Assembly (NCBI RefSeq): GCF_003260125.1
Contig: NZ_QHKO01000010.1
Coordinates: 62,001-126,000 of the forward strand
Direction of reading: 5' to 3'
Source of the DNA: Lujinxingia litoralis
Lineage (GTDB): Bacteria; Myxococcota_A; Bradymonadia; Bradymonadales; Bradymonadaceae
DNA length: 64,000 nucleotides
The position numbers and the translations under genes were made by a program. The notes beneath the pieces are model-generated. The model searched no databases and had not been told where the DNA came from. It was given only the letters and a program-made list of their open reading frames with translations. Positions 29,439 to 37,912 of the stretch are shown here, one piece after another. Positions within the stretch are counted from its first letter, which is position 1, and the number at the start of each line of letters is the position of its first letter.

Positions 29439-29903
29439 TTACTCGCGCTCGCCACGGGAGAGCGTATCGATATCGCTCTCCGTGAAAGGCTCGGCCTCCA
29501 GTCCGCCCTCCACCAGCACCTGAGGCAACCCGCCAACCTGCTGGAGGCTCAGGCCGTCGGCCTGCGGCACGATGTAGGCCGCCATCCCCCAGTACGCCGT
29601 CAGACACAACACCCAGGCCACACCGGCCCGAAACATATCGGCCCGCGCAATCGCCGCCAGCAGCCCGAAGAGCGTCGCCCCGGTCAACAGCACGCCGACC
29701 AGACCGATATCCCGGGTAAAATACGCCAGCACATTCACCGGTACCGCCACCAGCAAGGCCCCGGCAAAGGTGTTGTAATCCGGATTGAGCTGCGTAAAAC
29801 GAAAGCTCAACAAGATCACAATCAGCTGCACCACCGCCGCGGCCCCGTAAAAGGTCATCGGCGTCCAGGTAAACCCACCCGTGCTCACTTCTGCCAGAAT
29901 CAT
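29439..29903 (-). CDS. Four-helix membrane protein of unknown function
   Basis: 154 residues. Four hydrophobic segments (TFYGAAAVVQLIVILLSF, FAGALLVAVPVNVLAYF, LVGVLLTGATLFGLLAAI, AGVAWVLCLTAYWGMAAYIV) and an acidic C-terminal tail of about 40 residues are visible. No family is recognised. The start is the ATG at 29903, with GGGAG eight bases upstream. It lies five bases after the tatA-like gene on the same strand, so the two form an operon. Confidence 0.75.
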   Translation of the reverse strand: MILAEVSTGGFTWTPMTFYGAAAVVQLIVILLSFRFTQLNPDYNTFAGALLVAVPVNVLAYFTRDIGLVGVLLTGATLFGLLAAIARADMFRAGVAWVLCLTAYWGMAAYIVPQADGLSLQQVGGLPQVLVEGGLEAEPFTESDIDTLSRGERE

Positions 29904-29908
29904 CACTG

Positions 29909-30130
29909 CTACTCCCTGGTCTGCTCGGACTCCGTCCGGGCTTCGGCCGAAACATCTTCCGCGCCGTTCTCATCGGGCACACTGACCTCGACCACATCCT
30001 CGGCCAGCCCCTTCTGAAACCCCAGACGAGCGCGCGCAACCGCCCGACTGATCTGAGGCAGCTTCTGCAGGCCGACCACCACAAAGATGATCGCCAGCAC
30101 CACCAAAAGTTCCGAGGCGTTGAGCATCAT
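29909..30130 (-). CDS. tatA: TatA-like Sec-independent translocase subunit
   Basis: 73 residues. One short N-terminal helix (ELLVVLAIIFVVVGL) is followed by QKLPQISRAVARARLGFQKGL, an amphipathic helix, and an acidic tail, which is the TatA/TatB layout. The usual FG pair before KLP is GLQ here, so it is slightly divergent. TatA forms the pore for folded, twin-arginine proteins. No tatB or tatC is in the window; the downstream four-helix protein is not TatC. Confidence 0.8.
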   Translation of the reverse strand: MMLNASELLVVLAIIFVVVGLQKLPQISRAVARARLGFQKGLAEDVVEVSVPDENGAEDVSAEARTESEQTRE

Positions 30131-30175
30131 TCAAGCGTCTCCAGTGGGACGATTCAAGCCGTGCGCCCTGCCCAG

Positions 30176-30895
30176 TCAGAGAATGACCAGCACCAGCACG
30201 TCGTAGAGCGCATGGGTGTACACTGCCACCGCAAACCCGCGCAAATAGAAGATCAACGCCAACAAGGCCCCGGCGATCACCCGATACATAAACACCCCCA
30301 GCTCAAACGCATCGCCCAGCGGCCCCAGATGATGCACCGCGCTAAAGATCACGCTCGAGATCACCACCGCCCACAGCGCCGCCCACCACCCAGGCCACCC
30401 CAGCGCGCGTCGCCCCACCCACAGCAGCCCCCCCATAAGCAACAACCGAAAGACCAGCTCCTCGTAGAGTCCGGCGCCAATACTTAACACCAGATTCTGA
30501 AACACCGAGGCTTCCGGCCCCAGTGCCAGCCCGATCGAGAGCAGCGCGCTCAGCCCCAACGCATCCATAATCCCCACCACCGCCGCCCCGAAAAACAGAG
30601 CATACACTGCACTCTCCGCCACCACCGCCGGCCACACACGCAACTGCAGCCGACGTTTCTTGCGCAGCACCCACACGGCGAGCGCCATCACCACCAGCGC
30701 CCCCAGATGAATCGCCAGATACGTCGAAAGCTCCCCGCCTGCGGCCCACCACAGGGTGTCGGTCATAAAATCGACCCCGTTGCGAACCCCGCCGCTCCAC
30801 AGCACGCCCAGCTGATAGATGACAAAGAGCGGCATCACCAACACCAGGCTATGCCAGGTGTCGCGGCTCTGATGGTGATAGGCGCTCAGGTTCAT
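30176..30895 (-). CDS. CPBP family intramembrane metalloprotease (CAAX-like)
   Basis: 239 residues, about seven hydrophobic segments. The family motifs are present: EELVFRLLLMGGL (glutamate pair plus Arg) and, in a later helix, FSAVHHLGPLGDAFELGVFMYRV with the catalytic His. These proteins cleave or mature membrane or peptide substrates within the inner membrane. The start at 30895 has GGAG five bases upstream. The substrate is unknown. Confidence 0.88.
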   Translation of the reverse strand: MNLSAYHHQSRDTWHSLVLVMPLFVIYQLGVLWSGGVRNGVDFMTDTLWWAAGGELSTYLAIHLGALVVMALAVWVLRKKRRLQLRVWPAVVAESAVYALFFGAAVVGIMDALGLSALLSIGLALGPEASVFQNLVLSIGAGLYEELVFRLLLMGGLLWVGRRALGWPGWWAALWAVVISSVIFSAVHHLGPLGDAFELGVFMYRVIAGALLALIFYLRGFAVAVYTHALYDVLVLVIL

Positions 30896-31070
30896 CGCCA
30901 CTCCGTGGTCCGTACGAGAATGTAACGCCGGGGGACGCCGGCTTAGGTCGAGCCCGATCGGGTGCGTAGGTTCCAGAGAGGAGGAGCTCGTCACCGAAGG
31001 CCGCCCCCCCATCTTAACGCGATGGCGCGTCGGCGTCAGCGCCGCTCTGACTCTACCGCCGGAGCCCCTA

Positions 31071-33053
31071 TTGACGGTTCAACCCTACCCGCCGATCGCC
31101 CAGCGAAACACGCCACCCTGGCGGGTCGCTGCACTCTTTGCCCTGATCATCCTCCTGTGCGTACTTCCGGCCCTGGCCATGCTCCTGGGCTGGCAGCTCA
31201 CCCTGCCGATGCCCACAGTCAATACCCCGATGGGCCAGGCCGGCTCCGAGCTCTCCGGGGCCTTTACCCATAGCACCCTGCTCCTACTCGGTGGCACCCT
31301 GGCGTTGAGCTCGGCCACACTCAGCCTGGCACATTTCCTGGTACGACGCTCCGCACTGACCTCGGTGATCAGCATCGCGCTCTTCTGGCTGGGATTGGTC
31401 GCGGTGACCCAGGCCTTAAGCGTGGAAGGCGCGCTCTACAAGGTGCGCGACATCGAAAACTACCTCCCCTTCACCTGGACGATCACGCGCCTGCTTAACG
31501 CCCTCTTGCTCACCGGAGCCGGCGCACTGCTCTTATGGCCCCGACGCCAGCTCGCGCTGGTCCGCCCGAGCTTCATTCTGGGCGTGTTCGCGCTCTTCGG
31601 CGCGCTGGCCCTGACCCTCCTCTGGCTCTCGGCCATCCTCACCCTCCCTCAGACCACCTACCCCGACGCCCTGATCAAACGCCCCTGGGACTTCCCGGCG
31701 CTGGTACTGCTGCTGGCCTGCGTGGTCTGGATCTTTCCCCTGGTCCACCGTCGCTACCGCAGCCACTTCTCGCTGGCTCTGTGGCTGAGCCTGGTCCCCC
31801 TGGTCGCCGCACAACTCTATCTGCTCACCGGCTCCTCCCGTATCTTCGACCCTTCGTTCAACGTGGCCTACGGCCTGAACGCCCTGACCGCAGCGGTGGT
31901 CTTCGGCGGACTGATCTGGGACTACGTACGCTCCACCAGCCAGGAACAACGCCTGCTTCACACCATCCGCGAACGCGAAGCTCGCATCCGAACCATGTTT
32001 GAAGGCGCCGCCGAGGCCATCATCGCCTTCAACGCCGACGGCGTCATCGAACTGTGGAACCCCGCCGCCACCCACCTCTTTGGCTGGCGCCCCGCCGATG
32101 CGATCGGACGCCACTTCATCCAGCTGCTCATCCCTCGGGCCCATCGCCCCTACTTCTCCGAACAACTCGAACGTGTAACCTCCGACCGACCCGGCCTCGA
32201 TCGTGAACGTTACGCGCTCATCGGCCCCTTCGACATCGTGCTCCTCTCCCAGGAAGGCGACGAGATCCACACCGAACTCTCCCTGGCAGCCACAGGCCCT
32301 CAAGACCATCCCGTCTACACGCTCTTTGCCCGAGATCTCTCCGCTCAAAAACAAATGCAGCTGCGTATGACCCAGATGGACCGCATGATCACCATCGGCA
32401 CTATGGCCGCCGGGGTGGGCCATGAGATCAACAATCCCCTGACCTACCTGATCGCGAATCTCACCCTGGCCAACGAAGCCGAAGATGACCACGAACTTCA
32501 GCAGAGCCTGGAGGCCGCCGAGCAGGGCGCCGAGCGTATCCGTCGCATCGTCGATGACCTGCGCTTACTCTCCGGCTTCCAGGAACAACCCCGACACGCC
32601 GTCGAAGTTACCGATGCGCTCGAGCTGGCCCTGCGCATGACCCGTCAGGTCATTCAGCGCACCGCCTCCCTCCACCAAACACTCGCCGACACTTCCCCCG
32701 TACTCGCGGACGAAACTCGCCTTACCCAGGTCTTTATCAACCTGCTCACCAACGCCGCCTACGCCCTGGCCGAGAATCCTCGCCATGAAAACCGCATCGA
32801 TGTCCACCTGCTCGAACTCGACGATAAAGTGGTGATCGAGATCAGCGACAATGGCCCGGGCATCCCCGAAGAACTTCAAGATAAGATCTTCGAACCCTTC
32901 TTCACCACCAAACCCTCCGGCGAGGGCAGCGGACTCGGTCTCTCCCTGAGCCGCCAGATCGTCGAATCCTTTGACGGAGAACTCACGGTAGACTCGACCC
33001 CAGACAAGGGCACCACCTTTCGCGTATCCCTGCCCCGGGCCCCCGAGACCTAA
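31071..33053 (+). CDS. Orphan sensor histidine kinase with multi-helix sensor and PAS domain
   Basis: 660 residues from a TTG start with GGAG six bases upstream. About eight membrane helices fill residues 20-290. Then come a PAS domain (about 303-425, IRTMFEGAAEAIIAFNADG), a HisKA box (VGHEINNPLTYL) and a full ATPase domain (VFINLLTNAAYAL, EISDNGPGIPEE, FEPFFTTK, GSGLGLSL). The NPLTYL variant is typical of the HisKA group that retains membrane sensors. No response regulator is adjacent. It is a paralogue of the kinase at 44369-46480, with the same layout. Confidence 0.93.
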   Translation: MTVQPYPPIAQRNTPPWRVAALFALIILLCVLPALAMLLGWQLTLPMPTVNTPMGQAGSELSGAFTHSTLLLLGGTLALSSATLSLAHFLVRRSALTSVISIALFWLGLVAVTQALSVEGALYKVRDIENYLPFTWTITRLLNALLLTGAGALLLWPRRQLALVRPSFILGVFALFGALALTLLWLSAILTLPQTTYPDALIKRPWDFPALVLLLACVVWIFPLVHRRYRSHFSLALWLSLVPLVAAQLYLLTGSSRIFDPSFNVAYGLNALTAAVVFGGLIWDYVRSTSQEQRLLHTIREREARIRTMFEGAAEAIIAFNADGVIELWNPAATHLFGWRPADAIGRHFIQLLIPRAHRPYFSEQLERVTSDRPGLDRERYALIGPFDIVLLSQEGDEIHTELSLAATGPQDHPVYTLFARDLSAQKQMQLRMTQMDRMITIGTMAAGVGHEINNPLTYLIANLTLANEAEDDHELQQSLEAAEQGAERIRRIVDDLRLLSGFQEQPRHAVEVTDALELALRMTRQVIQRTASLHQTLADTSPVLADETRLTQVFINLLTNAAYALAENPRHENRIDVHLLELDDKVVIEISDNGPGIPEELQDKIFEPFFTTKPSGEGSGLGLSLSRQIVESFDGELTVDSTPDKGTTFRVSLPRAPET

Positions 33054-33148
33054 ACCAACGCCCGGGCATCGACGTGCTACCCTCCCCACAAAAATGCGAT
33101 GCTCCGGAAATGTTCGCCCCGCCACCCTGTTCAACCCATGTCGCTGAT

Positions 33149-33176
33149 TTGACAAATGCATATCAGTTGCGCTAAC
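33149..33176 (+). promoter_or_regulatory. Promoter candidate for the MerC-like gene
   Basis: A perfect TTGACA (33149-33154), a 16-bp spacer and GCTAAC (33171-33176, 3 of 6). The predicted transcript would begin near 33183, leaving no leader for the ATG at 33187 and favouring the TTG start at 33232. Confidence 0.4.
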
Positions 33177-33231
33177 CCACCTTTGAATGACCGGTCACGT
33201 CGACCGGCCTCCCAGCATCTGGAGTCGTGTT

Positions 33232-33717
33232 TTGAAATCCACCCCGGCCATCAGCACCCTGAACACCGACGCGTCGAGCGCGCCGCATGACCATGCGCCG
33301 ACACCGGCGCCGATCTGGGATCGCCTGGGGATTATCGGCTCGGTAGCCTGCATCATTCATTGCGCGCTCACGCCTGCGCTGGCCGGCACCCTGGCCGCAT
33401 TTGGCTTCCTCGGCGACGCCATCATCCACCAGGTCATGGTCGTCCTACTCCTGGCCGTCGCGCTGCTGGCTTTCTGGCCGGGGTTCAGGATTCACCGCGA
33501 TCTTCGCATCGTCGCCGGAGCGGTTGCCGGCGTCTCACTGCTGATCGCGACCGGTTTTATGCACGATGTGCTACACCATCTTGTCCATGGTCAGGCCGCC
33601 GAGATCGGTCTGACCATGCTCGGATCGGTCATTCTCGTGGGCACACACGTAGCAAACCAGCGCCTGGTCCGCGCCGAGGGATGCAGCCAAGCCGACGGCT
33701 CCTGCTGCTCCGAGTAA
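33232..33717 (+). CDS. MerC domain protein
   Basis: 161 residues from a TTG with GGAG seven bases upstream; an ATG at 33187 is in frame but has no ribosome site. The MerC signature is clear: a first helix holding SVACIIHCALTPAL, then three more helices (VMVVLLLAVALLAFWPG, IVAGAVAGVSLLIATGF, IGLTMLGSVILVGTHV) and a Cys-rich end (EGCSQADGSCC). MerC proteins move mercuric or other thiol-binding metals across the inner membrane. No mer operon is nearby, so zinc or general metal handling is equally possible. Confidence 0.82.
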   Translation: MKSTPAISTLNTDASSAPHDHAPTPAPIWDRLGIIGSVACIIHCALTPALAGTLAAFGFLGDAIIHQVMVVLLLAVALLAFWPGFRIHRDLRIVAGAVAGVSLLIATGFMHDVLHHLVHGQAAEIGLTMLGSVILVGTHVANQRLVRAEGCSQADGSCCSE

Positions 33718-33747
33718 GCCAGCCCCCCTCCCTGCACTCGCTTCGAT

Positions 33748-33776
33748 TTGTGAGCTTGCCACCGACGCGCTAAGGT
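33748..33776 (+). promoter_or_regulatory. Promoter candidate for the GQHNAAHLQQ repeat protein
   Basis: TTGTGA (33748-33753), a 17-bp spacer and TAAGGT (33771-33776). It matches the local -35 TTGT/-10 TAAG style seen upstream of other genes here. Confidence 0.35.
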
Positions 33777-33827
33777 AAGAGCCGTGCCCGCATCCGGCCC
33801 CTTACCCCGCACCGGAGCCCCACCGCT

Positions 33828-34838
33828 ATGTCCTCGGACAACGGCCGTCCGCGCCAGCCCACGTACCCTCAGACCTCCCCGCAACCCGCGGCCAGGCCCC
33901 GACTCAACATCGGCGGCGATCTTCCTGCGCACGCCAGCCAGGATCGCCTCTCCACCGTGATGGTGCACGCCGACGATCCCACCCCGCCACCGCGCGGCAT
34001 AAACGCGTCTGAACATGACCCGGACGACACCTTTCCTCCAGGCGTCTCCATCCCTGCACAACGCTTGACCGGACAACATCACGCGGTCCAACAGCAGCAG
34101 CCACAGGGCTTCGCCACAGGGCAGCACAACGCCGCCCATCTCCAGCAGGGACAGGGCTTCGCCACAGGGCAGCACAACGCCGCCCATCTCCAGCAGGGGC
34201 AGGGCTTCGCCACAGGGCAACACAACGCCGCTCACCTTCAGCAGGGGCAGGGCTTCGCCACAGGGCAACACAACGCCGCTCACCTTCAGCAGGGATTCAC
34301 CGGGCAGCACAACGCCGCCCATCTCCAGCAGGGATTCACCGGGCAGCACAACGCCGCCCATCTCCAGCAGGGGCAGGGCTTTGCCACAGGGCAACACAAC
34401 GCCGCTCAACTTCAACAGGGATTCACCGGGCAGCACAACGCCGCCCATCTCCAGCAGGGATTTACCGGGCCGCTCCAGGCAGTACGAGCTCCCGGGAAAA
34501 AGACGTTCACGATCGCCGGACGCAACATTGAACTTCCCGGGCTGGGATTCTCTGATGCCAGCGCCGACTCGCGCCAACGTGTGATCTATTCGATCTCAGC
34601 CACCCTCACCGGAGGCCTGCTCGGATTTGTGCTCGGCGCGTTCAATGCGCGCCTCCAGGGCTGGACCATCTCCGAGGGCACGCGCGAGATGCACATCCTC
34701 GCGCTCATCTGTGCGCTGACTTTCGGGATCATGGCCTTTATGCGCCCCCAACAGGTCGATCAGGTGCTGGTCAAACTTGGCCTCCTCAGCGCGGCCGACG
34801 CCGATCCCGATCGCACCGACGAGATTCGGCTGGGTTAA
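33828..34838 (+). CDS. Protein with GQHNAAHLQQ tandem repeats and two membrane helices
   Basis: 336 residues, no known family. Residues 1-78 are Pro/Gln-rich and disordered. About 80-215 is a run of eight TGQHNAAHLQQ copies joined by GQGFA or GF linkers. The C-terminal 110 residues have two hydrophobic segments (IYSISATLTGGLLGFVLGAF and MHILALICALTFGIMAF) and end in a charged tail. There is no signal peptide, so the repeat region should be cytoplasmic, tethered to the inner membrane from its C-terminal side. The His/Gln/Asn-rich repeats could bind metal or self-associate. Neighbours give no hint. Confidence 0.8.
   Translation: MSSDNGRPRQPTYPQTSPQPAARPRLNIGGDLPAHASQDRLSTVMVHADDPTPPPRGINASEHDPDDTFPPGVSIPAQRLTGQHHAVQQQQPQGFATGQHNAAHLQQGQGFATGQHNAAHLQQGQGFATGQHNAAHLQQGQGFATGQHNAAHLQQGFTGQHNAAHLQQGFTGQHNAAHLQQGQGFATGQHNAAQLQQGFTGQHNAAHLQQGFTGPLQAVRAPGKKTFTIAGRNIELPGLGFSDASADSRQRVIYSISATLTGGLLGFVLGAFNARLQGWTISEGTREMHILALICALTFGIMAFMRPQQVDQVLVKLGLLSAADADPDRTDEIRLG
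34113..34469 (+). repeat. Coding minisatellite, units of 48 and 39 bp
   Basis: Eight near-identical copies of the 11-codon core TGQHNAA(H/Q)LQQ. A 16-codon unit (with GQGFA linker) and a 13-codon unit (with GF linker) are mixed: four long, then two short, one long, two short. A degenerate copy (TGQHHAVQQ) lies just before. Near-identity of the DNA implies recent expansion and likely length polymorphism. Confidence 0.93.
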
Positions 34839-34895
34839 CCCCCGAAAAGCCAGCGATCCTCGCCAGCGCCTCGGCACCATCCCACCAACGCCGGG

Positions 34896-36053
34896 CTACT
34901 CTGGCTCGAACGCCAGCACGACATCACCAAAACACTCTGCGGAGTCGGGCCCCAGAGCCTCCGCAGGCAGACTTCGCCCCATCGCCTCCAGCGCCTGCGC
35001 CGTGGTGTAATGTGCCACCACCTCCTGAGCCCTCCCCCGGCTCAGCGTGGCAGCCTCACAACTCCGGGTCAGGGTCAGCGCCACGATCGGGGGCACCTCC
35101 ACGCCTTCATCAACCAGACGTGCCACCAGCGCATGGGGGCCCCCGGCCACCTCGCAGACCCGCGTGCTGCTCAGATGCCCCATGCCTCCCACTTCCACCA
35201 GACGTCCCCGCGTCACACTCATATCCCGTCGGCTACGCACCCGGGCCGGCGTCGCCAGCAGATCGGCCTCCCCGACAATCCACATCACCGACCGATCCTC
35301 CACCGCCACCACCGTGGACGAGTTCCAGAACACCGCGCCACGCACCCCCGAGTCATGAAGCATCTCGGCGGCCGCCCGCGCCCCCGCAGAGTGCCCGACC
35401 ACCACGACCTGATCACTCTCAATCACCTCGCCAAGCGCCTCATCTTCCTCCAACGCCTGGCGCGCCCGCCGCAGGGTCTCCAGAGCCTCGTCTCCGGCCG
35501 GCGCCCCCTTCGCCAACACCTGATAGAGTCCCCACTCCCGCTGCTCCGGTGCCGCCACCACCAGCCCGTGGCTGGCCATCTTCACCAGCACATCCGCCGA
35601 CTGCCCGGCAAATCCTCCCGGACCGTGGCTGAAGAGCACCACCCCGAAGCCTCCATTCTCATGAACCTGTGCGTCGTGGCGAGCCTCAATCATCCAACGC
35701 CACTGCCCGTCGAAGAGCGCCTCACCAAGCGCCTCCGGCATCTGCTCGCGCACATCCACGGCCGCCTGCTCCAGCGGGCTGCCCTCGACCGCCGGGTAAT
35801 ACACCTGCATCCGATGCGTCTCGTCGATGCGCAGCGTACGCACCCCCACCTCATAGGGCCCGTCCACATCGTAGAGCTCGCAGAACTCCCCGGCCACCTC
35901 CTCGGGACCGGTCTCCCCGGTATCGGCCAGTGGCACCGGATCACTGCTGGCCTCACAGCCCACCAGCGTCCACGCCCACAGCCCCACACAGAGCCCCGCC
36001 ACCACCCGAATCCATCCCTTGACTACGCCCTGATACCCCGGTTGCTCCCTCAC
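34896..36053 (-). CDS. Exported alpha/beta hydrolase, probable lipoprotein
   Basis: 385 residues. A signal peptide ends in a lipobox-like WTLVGC. The alpha/beta-hydrolase core shows an oxyanion region (GVVLFSHGPGGFAG), a nucleophile elbow (VVVGHSAGARAAAE) and a late His (GGMGHLSST). The early part (DGPYEVGVRTLRIDETHRMQVYYPA) resembles PAF-acetylhydrolase or chlorophyllase-like esterases. An envelope esterase or lipase is inferred; the substrate is unknown. The GTG at 36053 has GGGGGA six bases upstream. It is divergent from prfC. Confidence 0.8.
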   Translation of the reverse strand: MREQPGYQGVVKGWIRVVAGLCVGLWAWTLVGCEASSDPVPLADTGETGPEEVAGEFCELYDVDGPYEVGVRTLRIDETHRMQVYYPAVEGSPLEQAAVDVREQMPEALGEALFDGQWRWMIEARHDAQVHENGGFGVVLFSHGPGGFAGQSADVLVKMASHGLVVAAPEQREWGLYQVLAKGAPAGDEALETLRRARQALEEDEALGEVIESDQVVVVGHSAGARAAAEMLHDSGVRGAVFWNSSTVVAVEDRSVMWIVGEADLLATPARVRSRRDMSVTRGRLVEVGGMGHLSSTRVCEVAGGPHALVARLVDEGVEVPPIVALTLTRSCEAATLSRGRAQEVVAHYTTAQALEAMGRSLPAEALGPDSAECFGDVVLAFEPE

Positions 36054-36079
36054 CCTGATCCCCCTTGCGCCCGCTACGC

Positions 36080-36108
36080 TTGTAAGCCCCGCACGCCCGC
36101 ATTATTCT
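36080..36108 (+). promoter_or_regulatory. Promoter for prfC
   Basis: TTGTAA (36080-36085), a 17-bp spacer and TATTCT (36103-36108). It lies about 65 bases before the prfC start. Confidence 0.5.
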
Positions 36109-36173
36109 GCGCGCGCCCGGGGCCAATGAAAATTGCTCCCCTTTGAGACGTCTTCCAAAAAAGCGACCCACTT

Positions 36174-37814
36174 ATGAGCACCGACCTCTCCTCGAAAAAG
36201 ATTGCCCAGGAGGTCCAACGCCGGCGCACCTTCGCGATCATCTCGCACCCCGATGCCGGTAAGACCACCATGACCGAGAAGCTCCTGCTCTACGGGGGCG
36301 CCATCCACCTGGCCGGCAGCGTCAAAAGCCGACGCGCCGCCAAACACGCGGTCAGTGACTGGATGGAGCTGGAGCAGCAGCGCGGCATCTCCATCACCTC
36401 CTCGGTCCTGCAGTTCCCCTACGGTGACTACGCCATCAACCTGCTCGACACCCCCGGCCACGCCGACTTCAGCGAAGATACCTATCGCACGCTGGCTGCG
36501 GCCGACAGCGCCGTGATGCTCATGGACGTCGCCAAAGGCGTCGAGCCGCAGACCATCAAGCTCTTCAAAGTCTGCGCGATGCGTAAACTCCCCATCTTCA
36601 CCTTTGTGAACAAGATGGACCGCTACGGTCGGCCGCCCCTGGAGTTGATGGAGGAAATCGAAGACATCCTGGGCATCCGCTCCTGCCCCATCAACTGGCC
36701 CATTGGCGACGGCAAGGAGTTCAAGGGCGTCTACGATCGTCTTAACGACAAGATCATCGTCTTCGACTCCCAAGGTACTCACGGGGAATCGATCGTCGAG
36801 GAGGTCACCGTGGATCTCGACGACCCCAGAGCCGAACAGCTTTTGGGGACCGATCGCTACCTCAAGCTCCTCGACGACATTGAGCTCCTGGACATCGCCG
36901 GCGACCCCTTCGATCTGGAGCGCGTGCGCGCCGGTGAGCTCACCCCGATGTTCTTTGGCTCGGCGATGACGAACTTCGGCGTGGGGCCTTTCCTGAAAGC
37001 TTTCGTCGAGATGGCCCCCTCGCCGGCCGAGGCCCGGGATCGCGCCGAGATCAACCCCACGCGCCCCGAGTTCTCCGGCTTTGTCTTTAAGATCCAGGCC
37101 AACATGAACCCGGCCCACCGCGACCGCCTGGCCTTCATGCGCATCACTTCCGGCGTGTTCGAAAAAGACATGCAGGCCACGCTCAAGCGCGACAACCGTC
37201 AGCTGAAGCTGGCCTACCCCCAGACCTTCATGGCCTCGGATCGCGACGTCGCTCAGCGCGCGTTTGCCGGCGACATCATCGGCCTCTACGACCCGGGGCA
37301 CTTCCGCATCGGCGACACCCTCTTCACCGGCGAGCCCGTCGAGGAGACCGAGATCCCCCGTTTTAGCCCGGAGCATTTCGCGGTCGTCGAAATCAAAGAG
37401 GCCCTCAAGCGCAAGCAGCTCACCAAAGGCCTCGACCAGCTCTCTGAGGAAGGCACCATTCAGGTCTTCCGCCAGCCGCACCTGGGAGACCTCGACGCGG
37501 TCGTCGGAGCCGTCGGTATCCTGCAGTTCGAAGTCCTGCAGCACCGCCTGGAAAACGAGTACAAAGTCAAAGTCCGCCTTCGCCCGCTCAACTTCAAGCA
37601 CGCCCGCTGGGTCGATGGCGAGGGCTTTGACGAAGACGCGTTTAACCGCGCCGACTACACCAAGGTCCTGCGCGACCGTGACGATCTCCCCATCGTGCTC
37701 TTCCGCAACGACTGGGCGCTCAACTACTGCAGCCAGCAGTACCCGGGGCTGCGCTACCTGCCCAACCCGCCGGGCACCCCGGGCCTGGAGGAACTCCACG
37801 GCTCGGCGATCTGA
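36174..37814 (+). CDS. prfC: Peptide chain release factor 3
   Basis: 546 residues, close to the family's usual length. It is a translational GTPase: G1 HPDAGKTT, switch II DTPGHADF and NKMD are present, with RRAAKHAVSDWMELEQQRGISI as the RF3-type switch I region. RF3 removes RF1/RF2 from ribosomes after termination. It stands alone between its own promoter and a strong terminator. Confidence 0.97.
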   Translation: MSTDLSSKKIAQEVQRRRTFAIISHPDAGKTTMTEKLLLYGGAIHLAGSVKSRRAAKHAVSDWMELEQQRGISITSSVLQFPYGDYAINLLDTPGHADFSEDTYRTLAAADSAVMLMDVAKGVEPQTIKLFKVCAMRKLPIFTFVNKMDRYGRPPLELMEEIEDILGIRSCPINWPIGDGKEFKGVYDRLNDKIIVFDSQGTHGESIVEEVTVDLDDPRAEQLLGTDRYLKLLDDIELLDIAGDPFDLERVRAGELTPMFFGSAMTNFGVGPFLKAFVEMAPSPAEARDRAEINPTRPEFSGFVFKIQANMNPAHRDRLAFMRITSGVFEKDMQATLKRDNRQLKLAYPQTFMASDRDVAQRAFAGDIIGLYDPGHFRIGDTLFTGEPVEETEIPRFSPEHFAVVEIKEALKRKQLTKGLDQLSEEGTIQVFRQPHLGDLDAVVGAVGILQFEVLQHRLENEYKVKVRLRPLNFKHARWVDGEGFDEDAFNRADYTKVLRDRDDLPIVLFRNDWALNYCSQQYPGLRYLPNPPGTPGLEELHGSAI

Positions 37815-37857
37815 TCCCGCTCGCGGCCGAAACAGGTTGAGCCACGCGACACAAAAA

Positions 37858-37886
37858 AGGACGCCCCTTCGGGGCGTCCTTTTTCT
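37858..37886. terminator. Bidirectional terminator between prfC and gpsA
   Basis: Ten-base arms AGGACGCCCC and GGGGCGTCCT around TTC, giving a C(UUCG)G-type loop, flanked by six A on the left and TTTTTC on the right. It serves both convergent genes. Confidence 0.92.
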
Positions 37887-37912
37887 TTATATTTCATAAG
37901 CTTAGCAACACT

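Noticed and set aside
34113-34469. Possible CRISPR array or iteron origin
   Set aside because: The repeat is in frame with a well-formed gene, in multiples of three. It is a coding minisatellite.
36054-36173. Fur-like or Zur-like operators near other metal genes (also 33140-33180)
   Set aside because: Candidate palindromes matched the consensus at too few positions or had the wrong spacing.
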